Positions 49,374-58,237 are shown, counted from the first letter of the stretch. The stretch: DNA of 64,000 nucleotides from Saliniplasma sp046497075 (GCA_046497075.1 JAWOGF010000066.1:1-64000); one strand, 5' to 3'. The notes: generated by a model from the letters alone, not told the origin. Numbers and translations: made by a program.

Positions 49374-49469
49374 AGGCCATAAGGCAGAGATTATTTAAAT
49401 CCCCTATTAAGTAAACTATAATAATAAGCTAATTATGAATTTATCATCGATTAAAAAGAGTGAAATTAA

Positions 49470-50456
49470 ATGGATTGGATGACGGTTGTATACTTAATCG
49501 CACTGGTCATATTGGTTTACCTGAGCGGACGTTTTTCAGGTTCTGAAACAGCTTTAACTTCTTTATCTAAAGTGGATATCGCAAATATGAGGATAGATAA
49601 TGAAAAAAATGCGGAGATAATTTACAAGCTCAGGTCTAACATGGATGAAACTATAATAACGATACTCATAGGAAATAATCTTGTTAATGTTACTGCATCA
49701 TCGATCGCTACCGTGTTAGCGTATGATTTTATCGGTAACTGGGGTGTTTCCTTGGCGGTGGGTCTTTTAACTATCATCCTACTCGTATTTGGGGAGATAA
49801 CGCCTAAGGGTTTTGCAATCAAGAATAAGAAACATTTCAGCCAGATAAACGCTAAGATGATATATTATCTTTCTATAATAATGGGTCCCCTGATACAGGT
49901 ATTGGATAGAACATCTGATTTTCTCATAGATCTGGTAGGGGGTAAGACAAAGGATGAGGATATGCAAGTTTCTGAATCCGACGTTAGAAAACTAGCGTCT
50001 ATTTTGGAGAGGGAAGGCGTAATTAAAGAGATAGAGAGAGATATCTTACACCAAGTATTCTGGTTCGGTGATGTTAAAGTAAAAGAGGTAAAGGTCCCCA
50101 AAGAGGATACATTCGTGATAGATGGAAAATTGAGTGTTGATGAGGGTAAGGAGTTCATAAAAGAGCACGGTTTCACTAGGGTGCCGGTAACAAAACATGG
50201 AACCAATGAGGTCATCGGCATCCTATACAGCAAGGATCTTTTATCCAGTTCCGGAGCTAAGATAAGTGATTTTATAGGTGAAGATCCATTCTATGTTAGT
50301 AATAAAGATGAGATCACAGATGTTTTTGAAATTATGCGGCGGAACAGGATACACATGGCTGTCGTAGTTGGTAAAGCTGGTAAATTTGACGGCATCATCA
50401 CACTTGAAGATATTTTAGAAGAACTGCTTGGAGAGATATATGACGAGTTCGACTGA
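49470..50456 (+). CDS. CNNM/CorC-type transporter (DUF21 plus CBS pair)
   Basis: 328 residues. Residues 1-155 are a DUF21 domain with about four membrane helices, including GRFSGSETALTSLSK near residue 21 and FGEITPKGFAIKNK near residue 109. A tandem CBS pair fills about 195-325 (HGFTRVPVTKHGTNEVIGILYSKDLL and IHMAVVVGKAGKFDGIITLEDILEELLGEI). The family moves Mg2+ or Na+, with CBS domains sensing nucleotide. The small C-terminal CorC_HlyC domain is missing, as in minimal archaeal versions. Confidence 0.9.
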   Translation: MDWMTVVYLIALVILVYLSGRFSGSETALTSLSKVDIANMRIDNEKNAEIIYKLRSNMDETIITILIGNNLVNVTASSIATVLAYDFIGNWGVSLAVGLLTIILLVFGEITPKGFAIKNKKHFSQINAKMIYYLSIIMGPLIQVLDRTSDFLIDLVGGKTKDEDMQVSESDVRKLASILEREGVIKEIERDILHQVFWFGDVKVKEVKVPKEDTFVIDGKLSVDEGKEFIKEHGFTRVPVTKHGTNEVIGILYSKDLLSSSGAKISDFIGEDPFYVSNKDEITDVFEIMRRNRIHMAVVVGKAGKFDGIITLEDILEELLGEIYDEFD

Positions 50457-50503
50457 ATCGTCTCAATAAACTTTTTATAAAAACCTTGATTATTACTGAA
50501 AAG

Positions 50504-51091
50504 ATGATACTCAGAATCATCGTAGCTACATTGTTCATATTCTTCCTACCAGGTTTCATGCTGGTCAACGCTCTTTTCCCAAGGAAGGGAGAACTAGATA
50601 AAGAGTTCGACATGCTGTATAGGATCACATTGGGCATGGGGATGAGCATAGTTATAACAATCCTGAACGGGTTTTTTTTAGGCTCTATACCCGTAGAACC
50701 GGATCAGATGGGTTATTTTGTTGCAGAGAACATATGGCTGATGTTGATCTCGATCACAATATTTTTCTTCTGGGTTGGTTGGTACAGGGGTGCTTATCAG
50801 TGGATGGGATGGCTTCATCCTAAATTAGAAAGACCGGAACCTCCAGAACCTGGACCCGAGGACATAGAGTTCGAAGATGAGAGGGACCTACTCCACGAGA
50901 TGCAGAAACTCGCTAGAAGACGACAGCAGTTGAAGTACCAGATAAAAGAGGCAAAGAAGAAGAGCAAAGCTCAGGCTAAAAGTATAAGAAATCATTATCA
51001 AAAGAAAAAAGAAAGGGCTCAAAAAGAATTGAAAGAGGTCGATGAGAGACTAAAAGAATTGGAAAAGATGAGGGCGGAGGAACTTTACTAA
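50504..51091 (+). CDS. Membrane protein with long C-terminal coiled coil (DUF1616-like)
   Basis: 195 residues from the ATG at 50504, which lies about 26 bp after a TATA-like CTTTTTATAAAA (50471-50482), so leaderless; a TTG 18 bp upstream is an alternative. Two or three membrane helices (about 1-20, 40-60, 75-95) are followed by a proline-rich EPPEPGPED linker and a highly charged coiled coil to the end. The N-terminal part resembles DUF1616, weakly. Function unknown. It ends directly before pth2. Confidence 0.6.
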   Translation: MILRIIVATLFIFFLPGFMLVNALFPRKGELDKEFDMLYRITLGMGMSIVITILNGFFLGSIPVEPDQMGYFVAENIWLMLISITIFFFWVGWYRGAYQWMGWLHPKLERPEPPEPGPEDIEFEDERDLLHEMQKLARRRQQLKYQIKEAKKKSKAQAKSIRNHYQKKKERAQKELKEVDERLKELEKMRAEELY

Positions 51092-51100
51092 GTGGTAAAG

Positions 51101-51457
51101 ATGAGTTTTGATCACAAGATGGTATTGGTAGTCCCCCGAAATTTGAAACTATCTCCGGGTAAATTGGCTGTTCAGGTATCTCATGCAGCAGTGAAATGTG
51201 CGCTCGAAAGCAAAGAAAAAAATGATTATTTTAGAAAGTGGTATCGGGAGGGGCAAAAGAAAGTGGTCGTGAAATGCGATGACCTGGAACATATGGAGTT
51301 TTTGAATAAGATGGCGGAGAAGGAGGGATTGACCACTTGCCTTGTCAGGGACGCAGGTATGACCGAGGTAGAACCCGGTACTGTTACTTGTCTGGGTATA
51401 GGTCCCGGACCTAACAACTTAGTGGATAAAATAACCGGGGATCTCTCTTTAATATAG
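51101..51457 (+). CDS. pth2: Peptidyl-tRNA hydrolase Pth2
   Basis: 118 residues from the ATG at 51101; a GTG nine bases upstream is an alternative. It releases tRNA from stalled peptidyl-tRNA. KMVLVVPRNLKLSPGKLAVQVSHAAVKCAL is the diagnostic N-terminal region, and LVRDAGMTEVEPGTVTCLGIGPGP is the conserved C-terminal half. Archaeal/eukaryotic-type enzyme, unrelated to bacterial Pth. Confidence 0.95.
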   Translation: MSFDHKMVLVVPRNLKLSPGKLAVQVSHAAVKCALESKEKNDYFRKWYREGQKKVVVKCDDLEHMEFLNKMAEKEGLTTCLVRDAGMTEVEPGTVTCLGIGPGPNNLVDKITGDLSLI

Positions 51458-51466
51458 GTGATCAGC

Positions 51467-52039
51467 TTGAAACAGAAATTGAGGGTAATAGGTATCGATG
51501 ATGCACCGTTCGAATTCAAAGATGATGATGTTTTAGTTGTTGGCAGCATAGTTCGAGCACCTAATTACCTGGAAGGGATTTTATCAACTAGAGTCAAGGT
51601 CGATGGTGTAGATGCAACTGATAAACTTATTCAGATGATATCATCTTCGAGGTTCGCTGATCAACCTTATATGGTCTTAACCGACGGTGCCGCATTAGGA
51701 GGTTTCAATCTGATCGATTTGAAGAAACTTTGGAAAGAAACGGGTATACCTGCAGTGAGTATCTCTAGAGACGAACCTGATTTTGAAAGTATTAAAAGAG
51801 CCATGAAAGAGCACCTTCCAGGATGGAGGGATAAGTACAAAAAGATTAAATCAGGCAAGATATACAAGATAGAAACCGAACACAAACCGATCTTTGTGCA
51901 GGTAGAAGGTAGTACCATCTCAGAGGTTGAAAGGATCATCAAATTGTTCACTATCCGAGGTAGGATCCCTGAACCAATCCGGATGAGTCATATCGTAGCA
52001 TCGGGTATAGTGAGAGGAGAGTCCAAGGGTAAACCTTGA
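51467..52039 (+). CDS. DUF99 protein (endonuclease V-related fold)
   Basis: 190 residues from the TTG at 51467, which follows AGGTG by 7 bp; a GTG nine bases upstream is possible. VIGIDDAPFEFKDDDVLVVGSIVRAP at the start, VLTDGAALGGFNLID near residue 67 and IPEPIRMSHIVASGIVRGESKGK at the end match the archaeal DUF99 family, whose fold resembles endonuclease V. The family's function is unestablished. The window therefore holds two EndoV-like proteins: this one and the repair fusion at 14527-15492. Confidence 0.85.
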   Translation: MKQKLRVIGIDDAPFEFKDDDVLVVGSIVRAPNYLEGILSTRVKVDGVDATDKLIQMISSSRFADQPYMVLTDGAALGGFNLIDLKKLWKETGIPAVSISRDEPDFESIKRAMKEHLPGWRDKYKKIKSGKIYKIETEHKPIFVQVEGSTISEVERIIKLFTIRGRIPEPIRMSHIVASGIVRGESKGKP

Positions 52040-52066
52040 TACTTTGATACTTTGATACCTTGATCA
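52036..52066. repeat. 8-bp tandem repeat between two convergent stop codons
   Basis: TTGATACT repeats in 8-bp phase from 52036 to about 52064 (TTGATACT, TTGATACT, TTGATACC, TTGATCAA). It exactly fills the gap between the DUF99 stop (52037-52039) and the FDR stop (52064-52066), which lie on opposite strands. Confidence 0.85.
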
Positions 52067-52579
52067 ACCCGATTCAAATTCCACGAAACGTTCTGCTTTC
52101 GCTTTACATATAGGACATATCGGCGGTGGCTCTTCTCTAGCAGCTAGATAACCACAAACAGTGCATCTCCAGACTTTGACATCTTCCTTTTCTTCAGTAG
52201 CGTGTTCCACTTCCTCCTCTCCCCTCTCTTCTTTAGCTTCCAAACCTGCATCGATTATAGATTGGGGTCTTCTTTCTGGTATTGGCCCTAGTTTAGAAGG
52301 ATCTTCATATACCTCCTCAGAAACGAAAAGACCACAGTAACACATTCCGTACTCATTTACATCAGCATCCCTGTATTCACAGGGGCATATTATGTCTACA
52401 TCGTACTGTTTTACACCACTTGCTGGTCTGCATGGACAACTTGCGTAACCGTACCTTTTTTCATTTTCCACCATGCCTTTTATCAAGTCCTGCAACAGAC
52501 CTTCATCAGGACATACGTAATACCCGTTCTCTTCAGCATCTTTCTTCACATACTCCAGCATCTCTTCTTCAGACTTCAT
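52064..52579 (-). CDS. Ferredoxin:disulfide reductase (FTR catalytic domain plus rubredoxin)
   Basis: 171 residues from the ATG at 52579 (overlaps the glutaredoxin stop by 1 bp). Residues 1-100 are the catalytic subunit of ferredoxin:thioredoxin reductase, with a 4Fe-4S cluster next to a redox disulfide: C48 and C50 in SCPCRP, C65 and C67 in CPCEY, C80 and C82 in CYCGL. Residues 136-168 are a rubredoxin: C139 and C142 in WRCTVCGY, C155 and C158 in ICPICK. This fusion is known as FDR from Methanosarcina, where it reduces a NrdH redoxin for class III ribonucleotide reductase. Confidence 0.92.
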   Translation of the reverse strand: MKSEEEMLEYVKKDAEENGYYVCPDEGLLQDLIKGMVENEKRYGYASCPCRPASGVKQYDVDIICPCEYRDADVNEYGMCYCGLFVSEEVYEDPSKLGPIPERRPQSIIDAGLEAKEERGEEEVEHATEEKEDVKVWRCTVCGYLAAREEPPPICPICKAKAERFVEFESG

Positions 52580-52866
52580 CAAAACAGCACTTCCCTTATT
52601 TTGTCTTCCATGTAGCCTACTATCACCGTTTCACCTTCATCGACCACAATTGTTGGACAGTTCTTTTTTGGATTATATTCTTTGAACTCTTCCATGATCT
52701 CTTTTCGATCATCTCCCTCTAAAAGATCGATATCGACATATTCGTATTCGACGCCTTCTTCTTCCAACAATTTTTTAGTCTTTTTACACCATCCACATGT
52801 ACTAAGTGTGAATATTTTGACATCGTGCTCGTTTTTTTCACCTTCAACTTTGGTAGTCTCGACCAT
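52579..52866 (-). CDS. Glutaredoxin/NrdH-like redoxin
   Basis: 95 residues from the ATG at 52866 (MVETTKVEGEKN). This start is supported by a TATA-like stretch about 26 bp upstream and gives a leaderless message; an upstream ATG at 52917 overlaps the glutamine synthetase gene. The CxxC active site CGWC at 24-27 follows VKIFTLST, and NCPTIVVDEGETVIVGYMEDKIRE is the TVP/cis-Pro-type region. It partners the downstream disulfide reductase. Confidence 0.9.
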   Translation of the reverse strand: MVETTKVEGEKNEHDVKIFTLSTCGWCKKTKKLLEEEGVEYEYVDIDLLEGDDRKEIMEEFKEYNPKKNCPTIVVDEGETVIVGYMEDKIREVLF

Positions 52867-52906
52867 GATATAACGAGGTAATCTTATAATATTAACTTTA
52901 GGGTGG

Positions 52907-54193
52907 TCAGAACTCAAGGTATTTCTTTAGTTCCCAGTCCGTGACCGTCCTTTTGTAATCTCTACTTTCGGATCTTTTCAGTCTAAGGTAATGTTCATAA
53001 GATTCTTCAAGAGAATCGGAAATCAATTCATCCTTTTCCAACTCATCTAAAGCTTCGTCGAGACTTTCTGGCAGTAGTTCTATACCCCTTTCCCGTATCT
53101 TATCCTCGTCTAGTTTAAAAAGGTCATCCCTTACTTCTTTACCAGGGTCTAAACCTTTTTCCATCCCGTCTATACCCGCTTTGATCAAGGAATTCAACAT
53201 GAGGTAGATGTTAGTGGAGGCATCTCCTGCTCTAAATTCCACCCTGCCTTTAGATTCCTCTTCGTTTCCATAGGCGGGTATCCTCACCAATACGCTTCTA
53301 TTCTCTCCACCCCATGAGATATAAACTGGGGCTTCGTAACCTGGTATCAATCTTTTATAGGAATTTACAGTGGGGCAACACACTGCTGAGAGGGCTTTAG
53401 CATGATCGAGTACCCCTCCTATAAACCCTTTAGCCTCCTCGTTCAACTCATCTGGTGAAAACAGATATTCCCCATCTTTCATAAGGGATAGATGCACGTG
53501 CATTCCATTGCCTGCATCAGCCATCACTGGTTTGGGCATAAAGGTAGCGATAGCCCCATATTTTTCAGCTTCTCTTTTAACTAAATCTTTTACGAAAACA
53601 AAGTCATCCGCTGCCTTCAAGGTGCTATCATATGGCATGGGCTCTATCTCAAATTGACCCGCACCTGCCTCATGATGTATCTTTTCAACTTTCATGTCTA
53701 ACTTCCTAGTCAATCTAGTAAGATCCCCTATGATACTGGTGTATTCACTCCGTCCATCAATATATCTACCAGAATCTATAGGTTCTTTAGTTTCCTTATC
53801 CAAAAGATGAAATTCGTACTCTGGTTTGACTCTAACATTTATACCCTTTTCTTTCAAATCATTGAGAGTGCTTTTCAATAGATTTCGGGGGTCTCCTTTG
53901 AACATGCTTCCATCGGGCCAGTGCATTTCACATAAGAAAACTGCCACTTTTTCTTCATCATACTCTAAAACTCTACAACTATCCGGATCAGGAACAGCGA
54001 CCATATCACTCTCTGAAACATCTGTAAAACCTACATTTGAGGAGTCAAAACTCATACCGTCCTCAAGTATAACACCCAACATATCTGGCATTATACGTAT
54101 CTCTCTGACCCTACCCTGGAGATCGAGAAATCTCAATGCAACCGAATCTACATCTTCCGGAACAGTTATCTTTTTGCCCATCTTAAGCACCAT
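52907..54193 (-). CDS. glnA: Glutamine synthetase, type I
   Basis: 428 residues, near the lower end for GSI. It condenses glutamate and ammonia using ATP. EIHHEAGAGQFEIEPM near residue 168 (metal ligands), FMPKPVMADAGNGMHVHLSLMKDG near residue 214, NSYKRLIPGYEAPVYISWGGENRSVLVRIPAY near residue 273 and GRVEFRAGDASTNIYLM near residue 311 cover the active site. An ATG 12 bp downstream is an alternative start. It lies downstream of the SHMT-like gene with a 6-bp gap. A related gamma-glutamylating enzyme cannot be excluded. Confidence 0.9.
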   Translation of the reverse strand: MVLKMGKKITVPEDVDSVALRFLDLQGRVREIRIMPDMLGVILEDGMSFDSSNVGFTDVSESDMVAVPDPDSCRVLEYDEEKVAVFLCEMHWPDGSMFKGDPRNLLKSTLNDLKEKGINVRVKPEYEFHLLDKETKEPIDSGRYIDGRSEYTSIIGDLTRLTRKLDMKVEKIHHEAGAGQFEIEPMPYDSTLKAADDFVFVKDLVKREAEKYGAIATFMPKPVMADAGNGMHVHLSLMKDGEYLFSPDELNEEAKGFIGGVLDHAKALSAVCCPTVNSYKRLIPGYEAPVYISWGGENRSVLVRIPAYGNEEESKGRVEFRAGDASTNIYLMLNSLIKAGIDGMEKGLDPGKEVRDDLFKLDEDKIRERGIELLPESLDEALDELEKDELISDSLEESYEHYLRLKRSESRDYKRTVTDWELKKYLEF

Positions 54194-54199
54194 AAACCC

Positions 54200-55318
54200 C
54201 TATAAGCCTCTCATATTAAACCTTTTATAAATATCCGATATTTTCTCAGCTATCTGATTCATATCTTCAGGACCCAATCCCCTGTGTGTGACCTCGGCTA
54301 CACCCATCCTACCCGTTATATCTATGAATATATCCTCCCGTTCCAACATCTTGCAAAACTTCATAGCTTCTTCCTTATCTAGATCCAAGAATATCTGGTG
54401 GGATTCGGTGTAACCTTTCTCGGCGAATTTCATAGGGACATCTGATTCGTCTAAAGCCCTACCTAGTGCTTTACCGTTCTTAACAACCCGTTCACCATAT
54501 CCCTCATCATCCAGTAGTTCTTCCATAGCTATGCCCAGACCAGCTATCCTGTTTACATGTGGGTTATCTATAAGACCTATTCCCGTGTCAAGGTCGATCT
54601 CTATGTATCTGCGAAGCATCTTAACGTACTCTTCAGAATCTGTTAGGATCATCCCACCTTGAGGTCCGTAAAAAGACTTATGAGTACTGCCGATCAAAAC
54701 GTCTGCTCCTTCTTCAAGAGGGTCCTGAAAGGCTCCAGTAGCTATTAAACCTAGAACATGGGAACCATCGAATACACAAACATGTGAATCCAGGTGTTTA
54801 TCAGCTAGTGCTCTGATTTCTTCGACAGGGTGCGGAAATGGGATGTAAGAAGAGCCAAGTATGGTAAGTTTCACATCATTTTTTCGATACACTTCTTTAG
54901 CCTTTTCCACATCGATCTCATAAGTACCATCTTTGACAGGTAAAGATACCCTTCTCCTATCGAACTTTTTTAAACCTAGTGGATATCCGCCGTTTGTATA
55001 ATCCATCATAGCTATCTGATCACCGGGGTCTGTGAAAGAAAACAATACATCTAGATCACATAGATTACCTGAAATCAGTTTGATCAAAGCGTGTTTTACA
55101 TCGAACAGCTCTTCAGCTAGTTCTTTCGTAGTATCCAAGATCTCTCGGGCGGGCTTTGTACCTCCATAATAGGTTGAATGGTACCTACCCGCTAGATCCG
55201 AAGATAATGCCCTTTTCACATCATCTGATATGTGATTCTCGGAAGCAACAAGATTGATACCTCTTTCTCTTAAATTCTCATGCCGTTCGACCAGTTCTTT
55301 GATATTTGAATTTTTCAT
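54200..55318 (-). CDS. Divergent SHMT-like PLP enzyme
   Basis: 372 residues, about 50 fewer than normal serine hydroxymethyltransferase. NLVASENHISDDVKRAL and the PLP lysine region GSTHKSFYGPQGG near residue 211 are SHMT-like. Several conserved features differ: the usual PHSGSQAN reads LISGNLCD near residue 86, GGHLTHG reads NGGYPLG near residue 109, and the GPRGG after the PLP lysine is GPQGG. It probably acts on a different beta-hydroxy amino acid, or uses serine without folate. First gene of a unit with glutamine synthetase. Confidence 0.8.
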   Translation of the reverse strand: MKNSNIKELVERHENLRERGINLVASENHISDDVKRALSSDLAGRYHSTYYGGTKPAREILDTTKELAEELFDVKHALIKLISGNLCDLDVLFSFTDPGDQIAMMDYTNGGYPLGLKKFDRRRVSLPVKDGTYEIDVEKAKEVYRKNDVKLTILGSSYIPFPHPVEEIRALADKHLDSHVCVFDGSHVLGLIATGAFQDPLEEGADVLIGSTHKSFYGPQGGMILTDSEEYVKMLRRYIEIDLDTGIGLIDNPHVNRIAGLGIAMEELLDDEGYGERVVKNGKALGRALDESDVPMKFAEKGYTESHQIFLDLDKEEAMKFCKMLEREDIFIDITGRMGVAEVTHRGLGPEDMNQIAEKISDIYKRFNMRGL

Positions 55319-55449
55319 GGATATGCCTCGATTTTCAATGTAATACCCCTAGTTTTTAATATATTTAATGACAGTTCAGGACATCGAAAGTGACCTTTAC
55401 TAATATTAAAAAACCAAATTTTAAATACCTCTCCTTTCGATAATGAACC

Positions 55450-55833
55450 ATGCGGATAACTAATACAGATAAAATAGCAGATGATGAGATCGTAGAGGAT
55501 TTAGGTCTTGTTAGAGGTAACACGGTGAGAGCAAGAAATGCTGTGAGAGATTTTACACAGGGCATAAGGAACATCTTCGGTGGTGAACTAAAAGCATACT
55601 CCGATCTTATGACTGATGCAAGAGAAGAAGCCATTGGGAGGATGGTGCAAGATGCTCAGAGATTGGGGGCTGATGCCATCGTTAACGTAAGATTTATGAC
55701 TTCTCAGATAACCAAGGGCGGAGCGGAGATACTTGCATATGGTACTGCAGTGAAACTGAAGAGAGGATCCTCTAAATCAACTGGACGATCTTCACAGAAT
55801 ACTCCACCAAAACCCCCACCAGATCAGTGGTAA
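55450..55833 (+). CDS. YbjQ/UPF0145 heavy-metal-binding domain protein
   Basis: 127 residues. LGLVRGNTVRARNAVRDFTQGIRNIFGGELKAYSDLMTDAREEAIGRM and GADAIVNVRFMTSQITKGGAEILAYGTAV match UPF0145 (YbjQ), small homopentameric proteins whose metal-binding role is unproven. A disordered Pro/Ser-rich tail ends the protein. Confidence 0.9.
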   Translation: MRITNTDKIADDEIVEDLGLVRGNTVRARNAVRDFTQGIRNIFGGELKAYSDLMTDAREEAIGRMVQDAQRLGADAIVNVRFMTSQITKGGAEILAYGTAVKLKRGSSKSTGRSSQNTPPKPPPDQW

Positions 55834-55903
55834 AAATGACTTAGAGAGATGGGAGAACTCTCTACAAGGTATCTGAGTAGCTTACAGAATATTTTAAAGT
55901 TAT

Positions 55904-56212
55904 TCAGTATTCAGTAATGTCTCTTTTACAGTGTTTACACCAAACTGCGTCTTTAGGAATTCTATTGTTGCAGTAAGGACATTTTTTAGTAGATGAACGT
56001 ATGAATTCTTTTTTGATAAGGATAAGTATTACAATTATGATCATCATTACAAAAATAGTAAAGAGTCCACAAAGAATAGTAAATGGGATAACAAAGAAAT
56101 TTGAAGGGAGTAGATTAGAAAAATAAAACCTAAAAATATTCACTACTCTTATCAACTCGGCAAAGATCTGATCGAACATATCTACGAATTTATCTATAAT
56201 CATGGTGATCAT
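55904..56212 (-). CDS. Membrane protein with C-terminal double-CxxC zinc ribbon
   Basis: 102 residues. One or two membrane helices (about 35-68) and a C-terminal zinc ribbon KCPYCNNRIPKDAVWCKHCKRD with Cys in CxxC pairs. Convergent with ybjQ. Function unknown. Confidence 0.65.
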   Translation of the reverse strand: MITMIIDKFVDMFDQIFAELIRVVNIFRFYFSNLLPSNFFVIPFTILCGLFTIFVMMIIIVILILIKKEFIRSSTKKCPYCNNRIPKDAVWCKHCKRDITEY

Positions 56213-56224
56213 TTGATTTTTACT

Positions 56225-56788
56225 TTACTCATCCCATTCTCTCCTCAAAAGACCGTATCCGATCCTATGGATATATTTTCCTCCCCACCTTTTGATCTCT
56301 CTTTCTGTTCCCTCCTCAACGAATCCAAGTTTCTCTGCTACCCTCTGCATCCGTGAGTTGTATGAATAGGTTCGAATAGCGATCTTATGGATATCGGAGT
56401 ATTCTAGTAAATAATCGATCCATAATTGAAGAGCCTCTGTACCAAATCCTTTTCCTAGATATTCATCTTCGCATATATCTATACCTACGTACCAGAGATC
56501 AAGATCTTCCTTATCTGAATATCTATTAACCCATCCTATTGGGATACCATCTGTAGTCGATATCAATGCTCTCTTTCGAGGATGTTCTTTTTCTTCCATG
56601 TAAAGATTCCGAAATGATCTTCTTCTTTTATCCTTGGACATATCCTCTTTCTCCACCTCCCATGGAGCATCGTACTCCTGCCACTCACCCTCATCCCACC
56701 AACCAACATATATTTCAACGTCGGATTCTACCCCATCTCTCAGTAGTATGTTTTCACCTTTGGAAATTATGGTGTATTCATCTTTCAC
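56225..56788 (-). CDS. GNAT-family N-acetyltransferase (RimJ/RimL-like)
   Basis: 187 residues. LWYVGIDICEDEYLGKGFGTEALQLWIDYLLEY near residue 96 is the acetyl-CoA-binding motif A (V-x-E...GKGxG), followed by HKIAIRTYSYNSRMQRVAEKLGFVEEGTER. The pattern matches acetyltransferases of N-terminal or antibiotic amino groups. Target unknown. Tandem on the same strand with another GNAT gene upstream. Confidence 0.88.
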   Translation of the reverse strand: MKDEYTIISKGENILLRDGVESDVEIYVGWWDEGEWQEYDAPWEVEKEDMSKDKRRRSFRNLYMEEKEHPRKRALISTTDGIPIGWVNRYSDKEDLDLWYVGIDICEDEYLGKGFGTEALQLWIDYLLEYSDIHKIAIRTYSYNSRMQRVAEKLGFVEEGTEREIKRWGGKYIHRIGYGLLRREWDE

Positions 56789-56800
56789 TTCCGTCCACCT

Positions 56801-57382
56801 CTATTCTAACCCAAGATACCAAATCAGCATGGTTTCGTGAGATAAATTTTCTTCCCCCATGTAAGCGTATCTATCGACGCATCCCAACCTACATCCTTCT
56901 TTAACGTAGAAATTACAGGCTGGAACGTTGACGTTCTGTGTTTCAACCTTCAAAAGTTTACAATCTCTTTTTTTGGACCACTCTACGGCCTTTTGAAACA
57001 AACTATGCCCGATCCCTTTGCCCCTGAATTCTGGATGAACTCTTATGTCCCAAACAACGGCTATATCGTTACGACCTGACAGCATGTTAACACCCTCTGT
57101 ATCGTAAGCGATGATCACCCCTCCTACCACCTCGTTTTCAAACAAAGCGGTGAAAAAGCCCCAATTAGTCGTGTCGAACTCTTTTTGCAACCTTTTTATA
57201 TCTGAGTCGTCACCATAATCCTTCATGTAGCTTTCATCGAGCTCCTTCTCTACCAGCTTGATACCACCCAGACCCTGATGGATCAGCCTGACATCATATA
57301 TACGGTTGACCTCGAATGTAATTGGGATCTCAACATATTCATCTATATCTTCGAGAGATATCTCTTTTAACCTGATATCCAT
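56801..57382 (-). CDS. GNAT-family N-acetyltransferase
   Basis: 193 residues. AVVWDIRVHPEFRGKGIGHSLFQKAVEWSKKRDCKLLKVETQNVNVPACNFYVKEGCRLG near residue 106 holds the RxxGxG acetyl-CoA loop and the Asn-Phe-Tyr motif B. Closest in style to streptothricin-type or ribosomal-protein acetyltransferases, but substrate cannot be told. Ends 12 bp before the next GNAT gene. Confidence 0.88.
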   Translation of the reverse strand: MDIRLKEISLEDIDEYVEIPITFEVNRIYDVRLIHQGLGGIKLVEKELDESYMKDYGDDSDIKRLQKEFDTTNWGFFTALFENEVVGGVIIAYDTEGVNMLSGRNDIAVVWDIRVHPEFRGKGIGHSLFQKAVEWSKKRDCKLLKVETQNVNVPACNFYVKEGCRLGCVDRYAYMGEENLSHETMLIWYLGLE

Positions 57383-57474
57383 ATATGTTCATATGTTCAT
57401 TCTCGTGATCGTTATAAGGTTTATTCTTATAAGCAGGGTAAAGATTTAAATCTGAAATATGTGTTGAACGGTTG

Positions 57475-58164
57475 ATGAAAGAAACCTCTTCTGAAAAACT
57501 TTGTAAAAATAGAAATTTCATACTTGCTTTGTTATTCGCGGTTTCATTCATCATCTTAACTGGGTTAGTAGTTCATGGTTCGACCGATTCAATCGACGTT
57601 TCGATACTACACTTTTTAGTCGGTCATGTAGAAAAACTTCCCATAAGCATAACGATAATTTTTGACTATACAGATATACCTATATATTTCACTTTTTTTC
57701 TCGGTATGATTTATTTCATAAAGGAGAAATCCTATCATCAGGCGCTAACTTATCTGTCGACGGTTACAGTTTCTTCTCTATCTTACCCACTTTTGAAGTT
57801 GATTATAGCTAGACCTAGACCCACTACCTATTTAGTCTATAGATCAGGTTTTGCTTACCCAAGTGGTCATGCAACGATGTCTTTTGCAGTTTTCATAGGA
57901 CTCTATGTGTCGTATTATATATACAGAAAAATGGAACACGACTATCTTTATTTCTCTATCCTTTCCACTGCAGCGGTTATCATCGCTTACTCTAGGATTT
58001 TTATGGGCTATCATCATCTCACGGATATAATCGCTGGATACCTATTAGCGGCTACGATCGTAGTTTTGATTCCACCCCTTTTTCAGTATCCGGTTATTAA
58101 GAAGCAGAGTGATAAACTCGGGGACTTCATGGAAGAGCACATAGTTTCTAGATTTAGAAAGTGA
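57475..58164 (+). CDS. PAP2-family membrane phosphatase
   Basis: 229 residues, start at the ATG 57475. About six membrane helices. The three-part PAP2 active site is present: KLIIARPRPTT near residue 101, PSGHATMSFAV near residue 123 and SRIFMGYHHLTDIIAGY near residue 171, giving Lys/Arg, the acid-base His and the nucleophile His with Asp. Likely dephosphorylates polyprenyl or phospholipid pyrophosphates at the outer membrane face. Confidence 0.93.
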   Translation: MKETSSEKLCKNRNFILALLFAVSFIILTGLVVHGSTDSIDVSILHFLVGHVEKLPISITIIFDYTDIPIYFTFFLGMIYFIKEKSYHQALTYLSTVTVSSLSYPLLKLIIARPRPTTYLVYRSGFAYPSGHATMSFAVFIGLYVSYYIYRKMEHDYLYFSILSTAAVIIAYSRIFMGYHHLTDIIAGYLLAATIVVLIPPLFQYPVIKKQSDKLGDFMEEHIVSRFRK

Positions 58165-58237
58165 ATTTTTACCATATACAGTCTATCTTTGTAAACCATC
58201 AATAAATTTATTTATTCTTTGATAATACCTTCATCTG

